From positions 1-26,177 of the forward strand of contig CALEXZ010000088.1 in assembly GCA_937926195.1 (NCBI GenBank): 26,177 nucleotides of DNA, in the 5' to 3' direction. The position numbers were made by a program, and so were the translations under genes. The notes below the pieces were generated by a model, which saw only the letters and a program-made list of their open reading frames with translations, had not been told where the DNA came from and did no database searches. This DNA comes from an uncultured Actinomyces sp. (GTDB lineage Bacteria; Actinomycetota; Actinomycetes; Actinomycetales; Actinomycetaceae). Of the stretch, positions 7,835-17,300 are shown piece by piece. Each line of letters opens with the position of its first letter. Within the stretch, counting starts at the first letter, position 1.

Positions 7835-8705
7835 GCTCGCGGTCGCGGGCGACCGTGGCGGTGAAGGCCTCGATGACGGCGTGGGAGAAGCCCTCCCGCT
7901 CCAGCGCCACCAGCCCGGCGACCGTCGTACCCCCCGGCGAGCACACGGCGTCCACCAGGTCCGCAGGCGTGAGCCCGCCACCGCCCTGCGCCCGCGCGGC
8001 GGCCTGCGCCTGGACGGTGAGCGCCGTGCCGAGCACCGTCTGGGTCACGATGTCCACCGCCTGCGCCTTGGGGATGCCCGCCAGGACCCCGGCGCGCGCC
8101 AGCGCCTCGACGAAGGTGAGCACGAAGGCCGGGGCGGAGCCCGCCAGCCCCACGAAGGCCGAGAAGTCCCGCTCGGCGAGGCGGGTCGTGCGCCCCACCG
8201 CGCCCATGAGTCCCTCGACGAGGGCCAGCTCCTCCTCTCCGGCCTGCGAGCCCGCCACCAGCGCTGTCATCGACGCCCCGACGCCCGCCGCCATGTTCGG
8301 CATCGCCCGCACCACGCGCGCGCCCTCGGGAAGGAGAGACTCCAGGCGGGCCAGGGTGAGCCCCGCCGCCAGGGACATGACGAGCGGACAGCGCTGGGCC
8401 AGCGTCCCGCGGAGCTGCTCGAGCACGACGGGCACGACGTGCGGCTTGACGCCCAGGACCACGACGTCGCTGGCCTGCACGAGCTCGTCGGCCTGCGCCA
8501 CGTGCTCGACGCCCTGCCCCTCCAGCTCCTGCGCGAGGGCGGCGGCCGAGCCGTGCGCGCTCGTCACCAGTACCCGCGCCCCCGAGGGCCCGCGGGTGAG
8601 GCCCGCGGCCACCGCGCCGCGCACGATCGCCCCCGCCATGCTGCCCGCACCGATGAAGCCGAAGGTCGTGGCGCAGGCCGAGTCCTGCGAGGTCTGAGCG
8701 CTCAT
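7824..8705 (-). CDS. proC: Pyrroline-5-carboxylate reductase
   Basis: A 293-residue cytoplasmic enzyme for the last step of proline synthesis, reducing 1-pyrroline-5-carboxylate with NAD(P)H. The Rossmann motif FGFIGAGSMAGAI sits at residues 15-27. Further family marks are VVLGVKPHVV, RVVRAMPNMAA, GLAGSAPAFV and the P5CR signature DAVCSPGGTTVAGL near the C-terminus. Length fits the family (about 270). The ATG at 8705 is chosen because homology begins soon after it and a -10-like TAGCCT lies exactly 7 nt upstream, so the mRNA is probably leaderless; there is no Shine-Dalgarno site. The frame continues upstream only as a shadow of the divergent kinase gene. Confidence 0.95.
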   Translation of the reverse strand: MSAQTSQDSACATTFGFIGAGSMAGAIVRGAVAAGLTRGPSGARVLVTSAHGSAAALAQELEGQGVEHVAQADELVQASDVVVLGVKPHVVPVVLEQLRGTLAQRCPLVMSLAAGLTLARLESLLPEGARVVRAMPNMAAGVGASMTALVAGSQAGEEELALVEGLMGAVGRTTRLAERDFSAFVGLAGSAPAFVLTFVEALARAGVLAGIPKAQAVDIVTQTVLGTALTVQAQAAARAQGGGGLTPADLVDAVCSPGGTTVAGLVALEREGFSHAVIEAFTATVARDRELGA

Positions 8706-8712
8706 GCCCGCC

Positions 8713-8718
8713 AGGCTA
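8713..8718 (-). promoter_or_regulatory. -10 box of leaderless proC
   Basis: TAGCCT on the minus strand ends 7 nt before the proC ATG (8705), so transcription should begin at or next to the start codon. It lies 8 bp from the oppositely directed -10 box of the kinase gene. Confidence 0.6.
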
Positions 8719-8726
8719 CCGGCCGG

Positions 8727-8732
8727 TATCCT
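8727..8732 (+). promoter_or_regulatory. -10 box of leaderless PfkB-family kinase gene
   Basis: TATCCT lies 7 nt before the GTG at 8740, with no ribosome-binding site in between. This fits leaderless transcription. Confidence 0.6.
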
Positions 8733-8739
8733 GCGGCGC

Positions 8740-9759
8740 GTGAGCAGCCCCCGCACCCGGCCTGCCCCGGGGGCCGTCGGCGCCCGGGACGAGCGCCCCG
8801 TCCTCGTCGTCGGCTCCGCCCTGGCGGACCTCATCGTCGCGGTCCCCGGCCTGCCGCGCCGCGGCGGCCACACCTGGGCCGAGCCCGTCGCCGAGTCCAA
8901 CGGAGGCACCGGCCTCAACGTCCTGCGGGCGGTGGTCGCCCTGGGTGCCGCGCCGCTGAGCGCGCTGGCCGTCGGCAGCGGGCCCCGGGGCGAGCGCATC
9001 GCCCAGGAGGTGCGCGCGCTCGGGGCCGCCCTGCCCGACGGCGCCCCCAGCCTCCTGCCCCGCCACCCGGGCGACAACGGCCTGTGCCTGACCCTCATCA
9101 CCCCCGACGGCGAACGCACCTTCGTCACCACCCCCGGCTGCGAGATGGACTGGTCCGCCCCCAGGCTCGCCGCCCTGGATGATGCCCTGGCGGCCCTGGC
9201 CGCCTCGGTGCCCGGCTCCCCGGGGCAGGGCCCGCGCCCCGTCGTCTACGCCTCGGGATTCCAGCTGCTCGCCCGGGGCCACCACCTCATGTCCTGGCTC
9301 GAGGGCCTCGACGCCACCGTCGTCGTCGACCCGGGCGGGCGGGTGGCGGACCTGGCCGCCGACGCCGACCTGCGCCGTCGCCTCCTGGCACGCACCGACG
9401 TCCTGGCCGCCAACGAGGAGGAGGCCGACGCCCTGCTCGCCGCCCACCTGGGGACCCCCACCACGGCGTCCGGGCGCCTGGAGGCCCTCTGCCGGCTCGC
9501 CACCGCCACCGGCACCGACATCGTCCTGCGCCAGGGGGCCGAGGGCGCCACCGGGGTCCCCGCCGACGGCGGTGCCCCGCTCAGTGCAGCAGCCGTGCCC
9601 GTCGAGGTCGTCGACACCGACGGCGCCGGTGACGCCCACACGGCGGGCGTCCTCGTGGGCCTGGCCCGGGGCCTGCCTCCCGCGCGGCTGCTCGCCCTGG
9701 CCAACGCCAGCGCCGCCCGGGTCGTAGCCGGGCGCGGGCCGCAGGGGCTCAGGGCCTGA
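8740..9759 (+). CDS. PfkB-family carbohydrate kinase
   Basis: A 339-residue cytoplasmic ribokinase-like kinase that phosphorylates a sugar or nucleoside with ATP. An N-terminal strand VLVVGSALADLIV (about residues 21-33) is followed by the substrate-loop motif SNGGTGLNVLRA. The C-terminal PfkB signature VDTDGAGDAHTAG has the catalytic Asp at about residue 298, and the DTDGAGD anion-hole glycines are intact. GTG at 8740 is chosen over ATG 8704 because of the leaderless -10 box and because the ATG lies within the divergent promoter and the proC start. The substrate (ribose, adenosine, fructose or other) is undetermined. Confidence 0.9.
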   Translation: MSSPRTRPAPGAVGARDERPVLVVGSALADLIVAVPGLPRRGGHTWAEPVAESNGGTGLNVLRAVVALGAAPLSALAVGSGPRGERIAQEVRALGAALPDGAPSLLPRHPGDNGLCLTLITPDGERTFVTTPGCEMDWSAPRLAALDDALAALAASVPGSPGQGPRPVVYASGFQLLARGHHLMSWLEGLDATVVVDPGGRVADLAADADLRRRLLARTDVLAANEEEADALLAAHLGTPTTASGRLEALCRLATATGTDIVLRQGAEGATGVPADGGAPLSAAAVPVEVVDTDGAGDAHTAGVLVGLARGLPPARLLALANASAARVVAGRGPQGLRA

Positions 9760-9765
9760 GGCCCC
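9744..9765. terminator. Possible terminator hairpin between convergent genes
   Basis: GGGGCTCAG, a 3-nt loop GGC, and CTGAGGCCCC form a stem with one bulge, spanning the kinase stop codon and the 16-bp gap before the convergent transporter gene. There is no U-run, as is common in high-GC bacteria. Confidence 0.4.
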
Positions 9766-9775
9766 GACACGCCGC

Positions 9776-10522
9776 TCAGAAGGCCGAGACGACGAGGTAG
9801 AGCGAGGAGAGGACCGTCAGGACGGTGACGATCCTGCCGAACAGGACGGGGTCCATCCGCGCCGCCAGCAGGCGCCCACCGTAGGCCGAGGCCAGCACCA
9901 CCGGCGCCAGCACGAGGTCGATCCACAGGGTCTCGGGCCGGATGACGCCCAGGGACAGGGAGAAGGGCAGCTTGACGACGTTGACGAGGAAGAAGAACCA
10001 GGCCGAGGTCCCCAGGAAGGACGTCACCGCGAAGTCCGAGGCCAGCAGGTACATGCTCATCACCGGCCCGCCGGCATTGGCCGACATCGTCGTGAACCCC
10101 GCCAGCGTGCCGTAGACGGCGCGACCCACCCGGCCCTGCACCTGCGGGGGCCGTGGGCGGCGCATGAGCAGGAGCGTGACGGCGATGAGCACGAGCAGCA
10201 GCACGCCGATGAACACCTTCGTCACCCGGTCGCCGGCCACCCCCAGGAAGACGGCGCCCAGCAGCACCCCCGCCAGCACCCCGGGCACGAGCCGCCGTAG
10301 CGTCGTCCAGTCGGCGTCGCGCCAGTAGGTCGTGATCGCCACCGCGTCGGCCACGAGCAGGAGCAGCAGGATCGTGCCGGTGGAGGCCCGGGCGGGCAGG
10401 ACCGCGGCGAAGACCGCCACCGCCAGTGTCGTCACCCCGGGCAGGGCCGTCTTCGACACGCCGATGGCCACGGCGCCGACGACGAGCAGGGCCCAGGCCC
10501 CCAGGGACAGGGAGGACAGCAC
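9776..10522 (-). CDS. Sulfite exporter TauE/SafE-family (TSUP) permease
   Basis: A 248-residue inner-membrane protein with about seven or eight hydrophobic spans. Family marks are the early GVSKTALPGVTTLAVAVFAAVLPARASTG-type loop (first half near residues 21-48) and the mid-protein GFTTMSANAGGPVMSMYLL. TSUP proteins move organosulfur compounds, sulfite or other small anions; the substrate here is unknown. The GTG at 10522 has the -10-like TAGGGT 6 nt upstream and no Shine-Dalgarno site. It follows the alpha-amylase-like gene by 32 bp and may be transcribed both with it and separately. Its 3' end converges on the PfkB kinase gene. Confidence 0.9.
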   Translation of the reverse strand: MLSSLSLGAWALLVVGAVAIGVSKTALPGVTTLAVAVFAAVLPARASTGTILLLLLVADAVAITTYWRDADWTTLRRLVPGVLAGVLLGAVFLGVAGDRVTKVFIGVLLLVLIAVTLLLMRRPRPPQVQGRVGRAVYGTLAGFTTMSANAGGPVMSMYLLASDFAVTSFLGTSAWFFFLVNVVKLPFSLSLGVIRPETLWIDLVLAPVVLASAYGGRLLAARMDPVLFGRIVTVLTVLSSLYLVVSAF

Positions 10523-10528
10523 CGCCCC

Positions 10529-10534
10529 ACCCTA
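10529..10534 (-). promoter_or_regulatory. -10 box of leaderless TSUP gene
   Basis: TAGGGT on the minus strand ends 6 nt before the GTG at 10522. No Shine-Dalgarno site is present, consistent with a leaderless start. Confidence 0.5.
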
Positions 10535-10554
10535 GCCGCGAGGGCCCGTCCCGC

Positions 10555-11985
10555 TCAGGCCAGGACCGCCCAGGCCCGCGGGGCCAGGACGACGCCCTCG
10601 CCCTCCGGGCGCGCGGGCGCCAGGCCGTGCGCGCCGGCCAGCACCCGGCCCCGGCCGGCGGTGGGCACCCAGGCCTCGTGCTCCTCCAGGCTCAGCGCGA
10701 GCACGACACCCGCCGTCTCCTCGCCCTCGGCGGCGCCCACACCCTCCCGTGGCCGCAGCAGGAGGGAGTAGAGCCGGTTGTCCACGTGCAGACGCTCGAG
10801 CACCGCGTCGTGCAGCCAGGGCAGGCGCCGCCGCAGGGCGATGAGCTCGGCGTGCAGGTGGCGCGTGGGCGCACCGGCGCTGTCCGGCCCCCACGGCGAG
10901 GCGGGCAGCGCGCTGCGGATGGCGTCGTCACCGCCCAGGCGCTCCTCCTTGACGGCCTCCAGGCCCTCGTCGTCGCCGTAGTACACGGCCGGGGTCCCCG
11001 GCAGCAGGAGCAGCAGCGCCACCGCGTGCCCCAGCAGGCGCCGGTCACCCAGCGCGGAGGCGATACGCGTCGTGTCGTGGTTGCCGACGAAGGTCCACGG
11101 CACGAAGTGCTCCAGCATCTGGGCGTGGCGGGTGAGCGTCCAGTCCAGCTCGTAGAAGTTCGCGTCCGCCAGGCAGTGCCACGCCGCCTGACGCAGCTCG
11201 TACTGCGTGACGGCGTCCATCCCCGAGCGCTCCACGACCTCGGCGTAGTCGCCGTGGATGACCTCCCCGTAGACGTAGACGCCGGGGAAGCGCTCACGCA
11301 CCCGGGGCAGCACCGAGCGCCAGAAGCCCGGGTCGACGGCGTAGGCCGCGTCCAGGCGCCAGCCGTCCACCCCGCGCTCGCACCAGTGCTCCATGACCCC
11401 CGCCACGAGCTCGGCGACCTGCGGTGAGGCGTGGTCGAGGGACGGCAGCCAGTCCTGGCCCTCGAAGCGCTCGTAGTCCGGTGCCGTGCCCGGCTCCCAG
11501 GCGCTCTCCCCGCCCGGCCAGGTCAGCCGGTACATCCCGGCGCTGGGGCAGGACGGGCCCTCCTGGGCCAGGCGGGCGAAGGCCGGGTGGGCGATGCCCG
11601 TGTGGTTGAAGACGCCGTCGAGCATGACCTTGACGCCGCGCGCGTGCGCCTCGTCGATGAGCGTCACCAGGTCCTCGTCGGTGCCCAGGCGTGGGTCGAC
11701 GTGCAGGTAGTCGACCGTGTCGTAGCCGTGCGACATCGAGTCCAGCACCGGCCCCAGCTGGAGCACGTTCGCCCCCAGGTGCACGAGGTGGTCCAGCCAC
11801 GGCACGAGCCGCAGCAGACGGTGCTCGGCCGCCGCCGCCCCGGCGGGCGAGGACGGGTCCGCGGGCTCGCCCTCCGGACGCAGGGTGGCTGTGCCCAGCG
11901 CGCCCAGCGGGAAGACGTGCCAGGCGATCGCATACCGCACCCAGTGGGGCTCTGGCGCTGCTGAGAAGACACCGTTGTCGCTCAT
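10555..11985 (-). CDS. GH13 alpha-amylase family glycosyl hydrolase
   Basis: A 476-residue enzyme of glycoside hydrolase family 13, probably cytoplasmic because no signal peptide is seen. All four conserved regions are present: region I DGVFNHTG (residues 123-130), region II DGWRLDAAY with nucleophile Asp212, region III VYGEVIH with acid/base Glu241, and region IV FVGNHDTTRI with Asp304. It probably cleaves or rearranges alpha-glucans or maltooligosaccharides; the precise specificity is not readable. The ATG at 11985 is preceded by TACTCT exactly 7 nt away and no ribosome site, suggesting leaderless expression. The frame extends 39 codons further upstream without homology. It is divergent from the aldo/keto reductase gene. 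Confidence 0.92.
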   Translation of the reverse strand: MSDNGVFSAAPEPHWVRYAIAWHVFPLGALGTATLRPEGEPADPSSPAGAAAAEHRLLRLVPWLDHLVHLGANVLQLGPVLDSMSHGYDTVDYLHVDPRLGTDEDLVTLIDEAHARGVKVMLDGVFNHTGIAHPAFARLAQEGPSCPSAGMYRLTWPGGESAWEPGTAPDYERFEGQDWLPSLDHASPQVAELVAGVMEHWCERGVDGWRLDAAYAVDPGFWRSVLPRVRERFPGVYVYGEVIHGDYAEVVERSGMDAVTQYELRQAAWHCLADANFYELDWTLTRHAQMLEHFVPWTFVGNHDTTRIASALGDRRLLGHAVALLLLLPGTPAVYYGDDEGLEAVKEERLGGDDAIRSALPASPWGPDSAGAPTRHLHAELIALRRRLPWLHDAVLERLHVDNRLYSLLLRPREGVGAAEGEETAGVVLALSLEEHEAWVPTAGRGRVLAGAHGLAPARPEGEGVVLAPRAWAVLA

Positions 11986-11992
11986 ACCGGCA

Positions 11993-11998
11993 AGAGTA
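11993..11998 (-). promoter_or_regulatory. -10 box of leaderless alpha-amylase gene
   Basis: TACTCT on the minus strand lies 7 nt before the ATG at 11985, in a 164-bp divergent intergenic region. Confidence 0.55.
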
Positions 11999-12149
11999 CG
12001 ACCACGACCGCAGCCGCGCCCCGGGCGCGCGCTGGCTCCCCGGGAGCCCCACGTGAGGACGTCGCCGAGGACGCGGAGGGTTGACGGACCGGCGACGGTC
12101 ACGTGTGCGTCCCGCTACGCTCGTCACGGAGCACGAAGGGAGCACCACG

Positions 12150-13097
12150 ATGACTGACACGCACCCGCAGATGGCGCTGGGCACCATGCACTTCGGGACC
12201 CGCCTGCCCGAGGACCGCGCCCGGGACATCCTCGACGCCTACCTGGACCTGGGCGGAGTGTGGATCGACACCGCGAACTGCTACGCGTTCTGGAGCTCTC
12301 AGACCGGACTCGGCGGCCAGAGCGAGACCGTCATCGGCCAGTGGCTCACCGACCGCGACGCGCGCGACCGGGTACGGCTGAGCACCAAGGCCGGTGCGGA
12401 GCCCACCCGGCCCCACGGCTACCCCGAGGCGGTCGAGGGGCTCGGCCACGACGTCGTCCACCGGGCGCTCGGCGACAGCCTGCAGCGGCTGCAGACGGAC
12501 CACGTCGACATGTACTGGGCCCACATGGAGGACCGGAGCCAGCCGGTGACACAGGTGGCCGACACCTTCGGCGAGCTCGTGCACGACGGGCTGACGAGAC
12601 GGATCGGGCTGTCCAACCACCCGGCCTGGTACGCCGCCGCGGCCAACGCCCACGCCGAGCAGCGGGGCACGGCCCTCTTCAGCGCCCTCCAGCTGCGCGA
12701 GTCCTACCTTCACCCCCGGCCCGACGTGCCCGTCGAGGGCGAGAACCACCCCCACGGGATGATGACGACCGAGAGCAAGGACCTCGCCGAACGCTGCGGA
12801 CTGGACCTGTGGGCCTACACGCCGCTGCTCACCGGCGCCTACGAGCACCCCGAGCGCCCGCTGCCCGAGGCCTACGAGCACCCGGGAACCCACCGTCGGC
12901 TTCAGGTGCTGCACGAGTGGGCGCACAGGCTGGGTCTGAGGCCGAGCCAGGTGGTCCTCGCCCTGCTCAACGCCCAGCAGCCGTCCATCACCCCGGTCGT
13001 GGGGGTCAGCAGCGTCGCCCAGCTCACCGAGGCGGTCGAGGCCACCCGCCTCACCCTGCCCGACGAGGCCCTCGCAGAGCTCAACGCTGCCGGCTAG
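12150..13097 (+). CDS. Aldo/keto reductase
   Basis: A 315-residue NAD(P)H-dependent TIM-barrel oxidoreductase, cytoplasmic. The catalytic tetrad is visible: Asp40 in WIDTANCY, Tyr45, Lys80 in VRLSTKAGAEP and His125 in MYWAHMED. The C-terminal half contains the phosphate-binding segment ITPVVGVSSVAQLTEAV. The ATG at 12150 has GAAGGGAG 7 nt upstream. A TACGCT near 12116-12121 could be its -10 box, without a convincing -35. The SDR gene follows 39 bp downstream and is probably co-transcribed, so the two may act on related carbonyl compounds. Substrate is unknown. Confidence 0.92.
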   Translation: MTDTHPQMALGTMHFGTRLPEDRARDILDAYLDLGGVWIDTANCYAFWSSQTGLGGQSETVIGQWLTDRDARDRVRLSTKAGAEPTRPHGYPEAVEGLGHDVVHRALGDSLQRLQTDHVDMYWAHMEDRSQPVTQVADTFGELVHDGLTRRIGLSNHPAWYAAAANAHAEQRGTALFSALQLRESYLHPRPDVPVEGENHPHGMMTTESKDLAERCGLDLWAYTPLLTGAYEHPERPLPEAYEHPGTHRRLQVLHEWAHRLGLRPSQVVLALLNAQQPSITPVVGVSSVAQLTEAVEATRLTLPDEALAELNAAG

Positions 13098-13136
13098 GCC
13101 GGGTGACGAGGACGCCGGAGACAGGAGCACGCCGAC

Positions 13137-13943
13137 ATGCCTGAGGAGATGGTCGAGACCATGCGTGACACGAGGGTCGGCGGGAGGGCCGACAAGCCCC
13201 TGCCCGTCCGACGTGCCCTGGTCACCGGGGCCTCCACCGGCATCGGCGCCGCCACCGTACGGCTCCTCGCCGCCCACGGCTGGCAGGTCGTCGCCACCGC
13301 CCGGCGCGCCGAGCGCCTGGAGGCACTGGCCGCCGAGACCGGCTGCCAGTGGGTCCGTGCCGACCTCCAGGAGCAGGCCGACGTCGACCGCCTCGCCGAG
13401 CGCGTCCTCGCCGACGGCCCCGTCGACGCCGTCGTCAACAACGCCGGAGGCGCCCTGGGAGCCGACCCCGTCGCCCAGGGGCGGGTCGAGGAGTGGCTGA
13501 CCATGTACGAGCGCAACGCGCTCGCCGCCCTGCGCGTGAGCCAGGCCTTCCTGCCCACCCTGCGCGAGAGGGGAGGGGACCTCGTGTTCCTCACCTCCAC
13601 CGCCGCCCACGACACCTACCCCGGCGGGGGCGGCTACGTCGCCGCCAAGCACGCCGAGAGAGTGATCGCCACCACCCTGCGCCAGGAGCTCGTCGGCGAG
13701 CCGGTGCGCGTCATCGAGATCGCCCCCGGCATGGTCGCCACCGAGGAGTTCTCCCTCAACCGCTTCCACGGCGACCAGGAGCGGGCCGACGCCGTCTACG
13801 CCGGGGTCGCCGCCCCGCTCGTGGCCGCCGACGTCGCCGAGTGCCTCGTGTGGGCGCTGGAGCGCCCCGCCCACGTCAACATCGACTGCCTCGTCGTGCG
13901 GCCCCGCGCCCAGGCCACCAACACGCTCGTCGCCCGCGGCTGA
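13137..13943 (+). CDS. Short-chain dehydrogenase/reductase (SDR)
   Basis: A 268-residue classical SDR. The cofactor motif TGASTGIG is at residues 30-37 and NNAG at 101-104. The catalytic Asn127, Ser154, Tyr167 and Lys171 (YVAAK) are all in place. A roughly 25-residue polar N-terminal lead precedes the first strand, so ATG codons at 13149 or 13161 are possible alternative starts. The ATG at 13137 has AGGAG 9 nt upstream. The later APGMVATEEF loop is typical of the family. It probably forms an operon with the aldo/keto reductase. Confidence 0.92.
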   Translation: MPEEMVETMRDTRVGGRADKPLPVRRALVTGASTGIGAATVRLLAAHGWQVVATARRAERLEALAAETGCQWVRADLQEQADVDRLAERVLADGPVDAVVNNAGGALGADPVAQGRVEEWLTMYERNALAALRVSQAFLPTLRERGGDLVFLTSTAAHDTYPGGGGYVAAKHAERVIATTLRQELVGEPVRVIEIAPGMVATEEFSLNRFHGDQERADAVYAGVAAPLVAADVAECLVWALERPAHVNIDCLVVRPRAQATNTLVARG

Positions 13944-14016
13944 GGGAGGCGGGCCCCGGAGCCGCGAGAGGACCGCGGCGAGCCCTCCCACGGGCTCGGC
14001 GGGCCCCACTGGGCGG

Positions 14017-14033
14017 GCCCCGCCGGGCGGGGC
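14017..14033 (+). terminator. GC-rich hairpin after the SDR gene
   Basis: GCCCCGC, loop CGG, GCGGGGC forms a 7-bp perfect stem about 75 bp after the SDR stop and before the ileS leader. There is no U-tract. The remainder of 13944-14100 is GC-rich sequence with no gene seen. Confidence 0.35.
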
Positions 14034-14106
14034 GGGCGCCAGCGGTGTGTCCAAGCCGACGCCCCGGCGCGCCGCGACCGGCTGGCCCGCGCTCGCGGGC
14101 CCTGGC

Positions 14107-14112
14107 TACACT
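14107..14112 (+). promoter_or_regulatory. Predicted -10 box for the ileS leader transcript
   Basis: TACACT lies just upstream of the first structured part of the T-box leader and would place the RNA start near 14119. No good -35 match was seen. Confidence 0.45.
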
Positions 14113-14118
14113 CCCGGC

Positions 14119-14365
14119 AACCAGGCACTGACCCGGCCGGGTGCTCGCGCACCCGGGTATCACCGGCGAGCCTCCCGGAAGAACAGGCCGCCCGCGGCCC
14201 CACTAGACCCGGGCGGGAGGGGCCCGCACAGCCCCCAACGAAGCGGCCGCGCGCCGTCGCCACCGGCGGCCCGCGGCAAGCGAGGTGGTACCGCGGTACC
14301 GCCGCCCCACCGGGCGGTCGGCGTCGTCCTCGTGAGACACGGACGTTCACGAGAGAGACACACCC
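14119..14365 (+). promoter_or_regulatory. ileS T-box riboswitch, translational type
   Basis: A leader RNA that senses uncharged tRNA-Ile. The specifier is ATC at 14159-14161, beside a short hairpin (CGGGTGC/GCACCCG), so stem I is very short. The conserved T-box GAGGTGGTACCGCGG is at 14282-14296. Two exclusive folds can be traced. The antisequestrator pairs GCGAGG (14280-14285) with CCTCGT (14328-14333). The sequestrator pairs CTCGTGA (14329-14335) with TCACGAG (14347-14353), which covers the start of the ribosome site GAGAGAG (14351-14357), 8 nt before the ileS ATG. There is no terminator U-run, so control should be at translation. The start boundary is approximate. Confidence 0.92.
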
Positions 14366-17300
14366 ATGACCCAGCCCGCACCGGCCGCCGGCGACTCCTT
14401 CCACCCCCGGGGCTACCCCCTGCACCGTGAGGGCCAGGGCGTGATCCCCTCACCCTCCTTCCCGGCCCTGGAGCAGGAGGTCCTGGCCTACTGGAAGCAG
14501 GACTCGACCTTCGCCGAGTCCGTCGCCCACCGCCCCGCCTACCACGAGGACGGCTCCTCCAACGAGTTCGTCTTCTACGACGGCCCGCCCTTCGCCAACG
14601 GCCTGCCCCACTACGGACACCTGCTGACCGGCTACGTCAAGGACACCGTCGGCCGCTTCCAGACCCAGCTGGGCCGACGCGTCGAGCGCCGCTTCGGCTG
14701 GGACACGCACGGCCTGCCCGCCGAGCTCGAGGCCCAGCGCGAGCTCGGCATCGACGACATCAGCGAGATCACCCGCCCCGGCGGCCTGGGCATCCAGGCC
14801 TTCAACGACGCCTGCCGCTCCAGCGTGCTGCGCTACACGCGCGAGTGGGAGGACTACGTCACCCGCCAGGCCCGGTGGGTCGACTTCGACAACGACTACA
14901 AGACCCTCGACCCCGACTACATGGAGTCGGTCATCTGGGCCTTCAAGTCCCTCTACGACAAGGGCCTGGCCTACCAGGGCTGGCGGGTGCTGCCCTACTG
15001 CTGGAACGACCGCACGCCCCTGAGCAACCACGAGCTCAAGATGGACGACGACGTCTACCAGGACCGTCAGGACAACACCGTCACCGTGGGCCTGCGCCTG
15101 GTCGAGCGCCTGAGCGACGTGCCCGCCTCCGACGGCACCGACCGGCCCGAGCTCGCGCTCATCTGGACGACGACCCCCTGGACCCTGCCCTCCAACTCGG
15201 CCGTCGCCGTCGGCCCGCAGGTCGAGTACAGCGTCGTGCGCGTGGACGCACAGCTCGACTCCCCGCTGGCGGGCGAGGACGTCGTCATCGCCAGCGACCT
15301 CCTGGGCGCCTACGCCCGCGAGCTGGGCGAGGAGCCGCAGGTCCTGTCCACGCGCCTGGGACGCGAGCTCGAAGGGATCGCCTACCACCCGATCTTCGAC
15401 TACTACGACGACGAGGCCCACCGCGCCGAGGGCGCGGCCCCCGGCCCCGCCGCCTGGACCCTCCTGCTGGCCGACTACGTCACCACCACCGACGGCACCG
15501 GCCTGGTCCACCTGGCCCCCGCCTTCGGTGAGGACGACATGATCGTCTGCCAGGGCTACGGCGTGGGCACCGTCATCCCCGTCGACGACGGCGGCGTCTT
15601 CACCTCCGAGGTCCGCGACTACGCCGGCACCCAGATCTTCGACGCCAACAAGCAGATCGTCGTCGACCTGCGCGACGCCAGCGGCCCCCTGGCCCGCCGC
15701 GACGCCGCCGTGCGCGCCGTCCTCGTGCGCCAGCAGTCCTACGTGCACAGCTACCCGCACTGCTGGCGCTGCCGCAAGCCCCTGATGTACAAGGCCGTCT
15801 CCTCCTGGTTCGTGCGCGTCACCGCCATCCGCGACCGCATGGTCGAGCTCAACCAGCAGATCACCTGGGTGCCCGCCCACATCAAGGACGGTATCTTCGG
15901 CAACTGGCTCGCCGGGGCCCGCGACTGGTCCATCTCGCGCAACCGCTACTGGGGCGCGCCCATCCCCGTGTGGGTCAGCGACAACCCCGAGTACCCGCGC
16001 ACCGACGTCTACGGCTCCTTCGCCGAGCTCGAGGCCGACTTCGGCGTCACGGTCACGGACCTGCACCGGCCCTTCATCGACACCCTCGTGCGCCCCAACC
16101 CGGACGACCCCACGGGCCGCTCGATGATGCGCCGTATCCCCGACGTCCTGGACTGCTGGTTCGAGTCCGGCTCCATGCCCTTCGCCCAGGTGCACTACCC
16201 CTTCGAGAACGTCGACTGGTTCGAGTCGCACAACCCCGGCGACTTCATCGTCGAGTACATCGGCCAGACCCGCGGCTGGTTCTACACGCTGCACGTGCTG
16301 GCCACCGCCCTGTTCGACCGGCCCGCCTTCACCTCCGTCGTCTCCCACGGCATCCTCCTGGGTGAGGACGGGCAGAAGATGAGCAAGTCCCTGCGCAACT
16401 ACCCGGACGTGTCCATGGTCTTCGACCGTGACGGCGCCGACGCCATGCGCTGGTTCCTGCTCGCCTCACCGGTGGTGCGCGGCGGCAACCTCGTCGTCAC
16501 CGACCAGGCGATCCGCGACACCGTCCGCCAGGTCCTGCTGCCCCTGTGGAACACCTGGTACTTCTTCGCGCTCTACGCCGGCCAGGCCGAGGGCGGGGCG
16601 GGCTACGTCACCCGGGGCGTGGACCTGGAGGACACGGGCCTGTTCGGTGCGCGCGGCCGCCTCAACGTCATGGACCGCTACGTGCTCGCCCGGGTCAAGG
16701 ACCTGGCGGACACGGTCGGCACCCAGATGGGCGCCTACGACATCACCGACGCCACCGCCACCGTCCGCGACTTCATCGACCTGCTGACCAACTGGTACCT
16801 GCGCACCTCCCGCACCCGCTTCACCAGTGACGACGCCGCCGTGGCGCGACCGGCCTTCGACACGCTCGCCACCGTGCTGCGCGTGCTCACCGAGGTCATG
16901 GCGCCGCTGGCCCCGCTCGTGAGCGAGGAGATCTGGCGCGGGCTGACGGGCGGGCGCTCCGTGCACCTGACGGACTGGCCGGTCCTGCCCGCGCACGTGG
17001 CCGACCCCGCCCTCGTGAGCGCCATGGACGAGGCCCGCGACGCGGTCTCGGCGACCCTCGGCCTGCGCAAGGCCGAGAGGCTGCGCGTGCGCCAGCCCCT
17101 GCGCTCGCTCACCCTCGCCACCGCCGACCCGTCGGGCCTGGCCCCCTTCCGCGCCCTCATCGGCGAGGAGGTCAACGTCAAGCAGGTGCACGTCCTGGAC
17201 GCCGCCACCGCCGGCTACGAGGTGCGCGAGGAGCTGACGCTCAACCCGCGGGCCTTCACCCCCGAGGTCCGCAAGCTCACCAGCCGCCTCTTCGCCGCCC

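Noticed and set aside
8706..9131. N-terminal extension of proC up to 9131
   Set aside because: The extra codons are Arg/Pro-rich shadow of the kinase gene. The conserved Rossmann start follows the ATG at 8705, which has its own -10 box.
12099..14054. Long minus-strand frame opposite the aldo/keto reductase and SDR genes
   Set aside because: It spans two well-supported plus-strand genes with complete catalytic motifs; its Gly/Val/Asp-rich composition is that of a shadow frame.
14450..16348. Very long open frame on the minus strand opposite ileS
   Set aside because: It is a GC-driven shadow of the ileS codons, low in recognisable motifs and unlike any family, while ileS on the plus strand is unmistakable.
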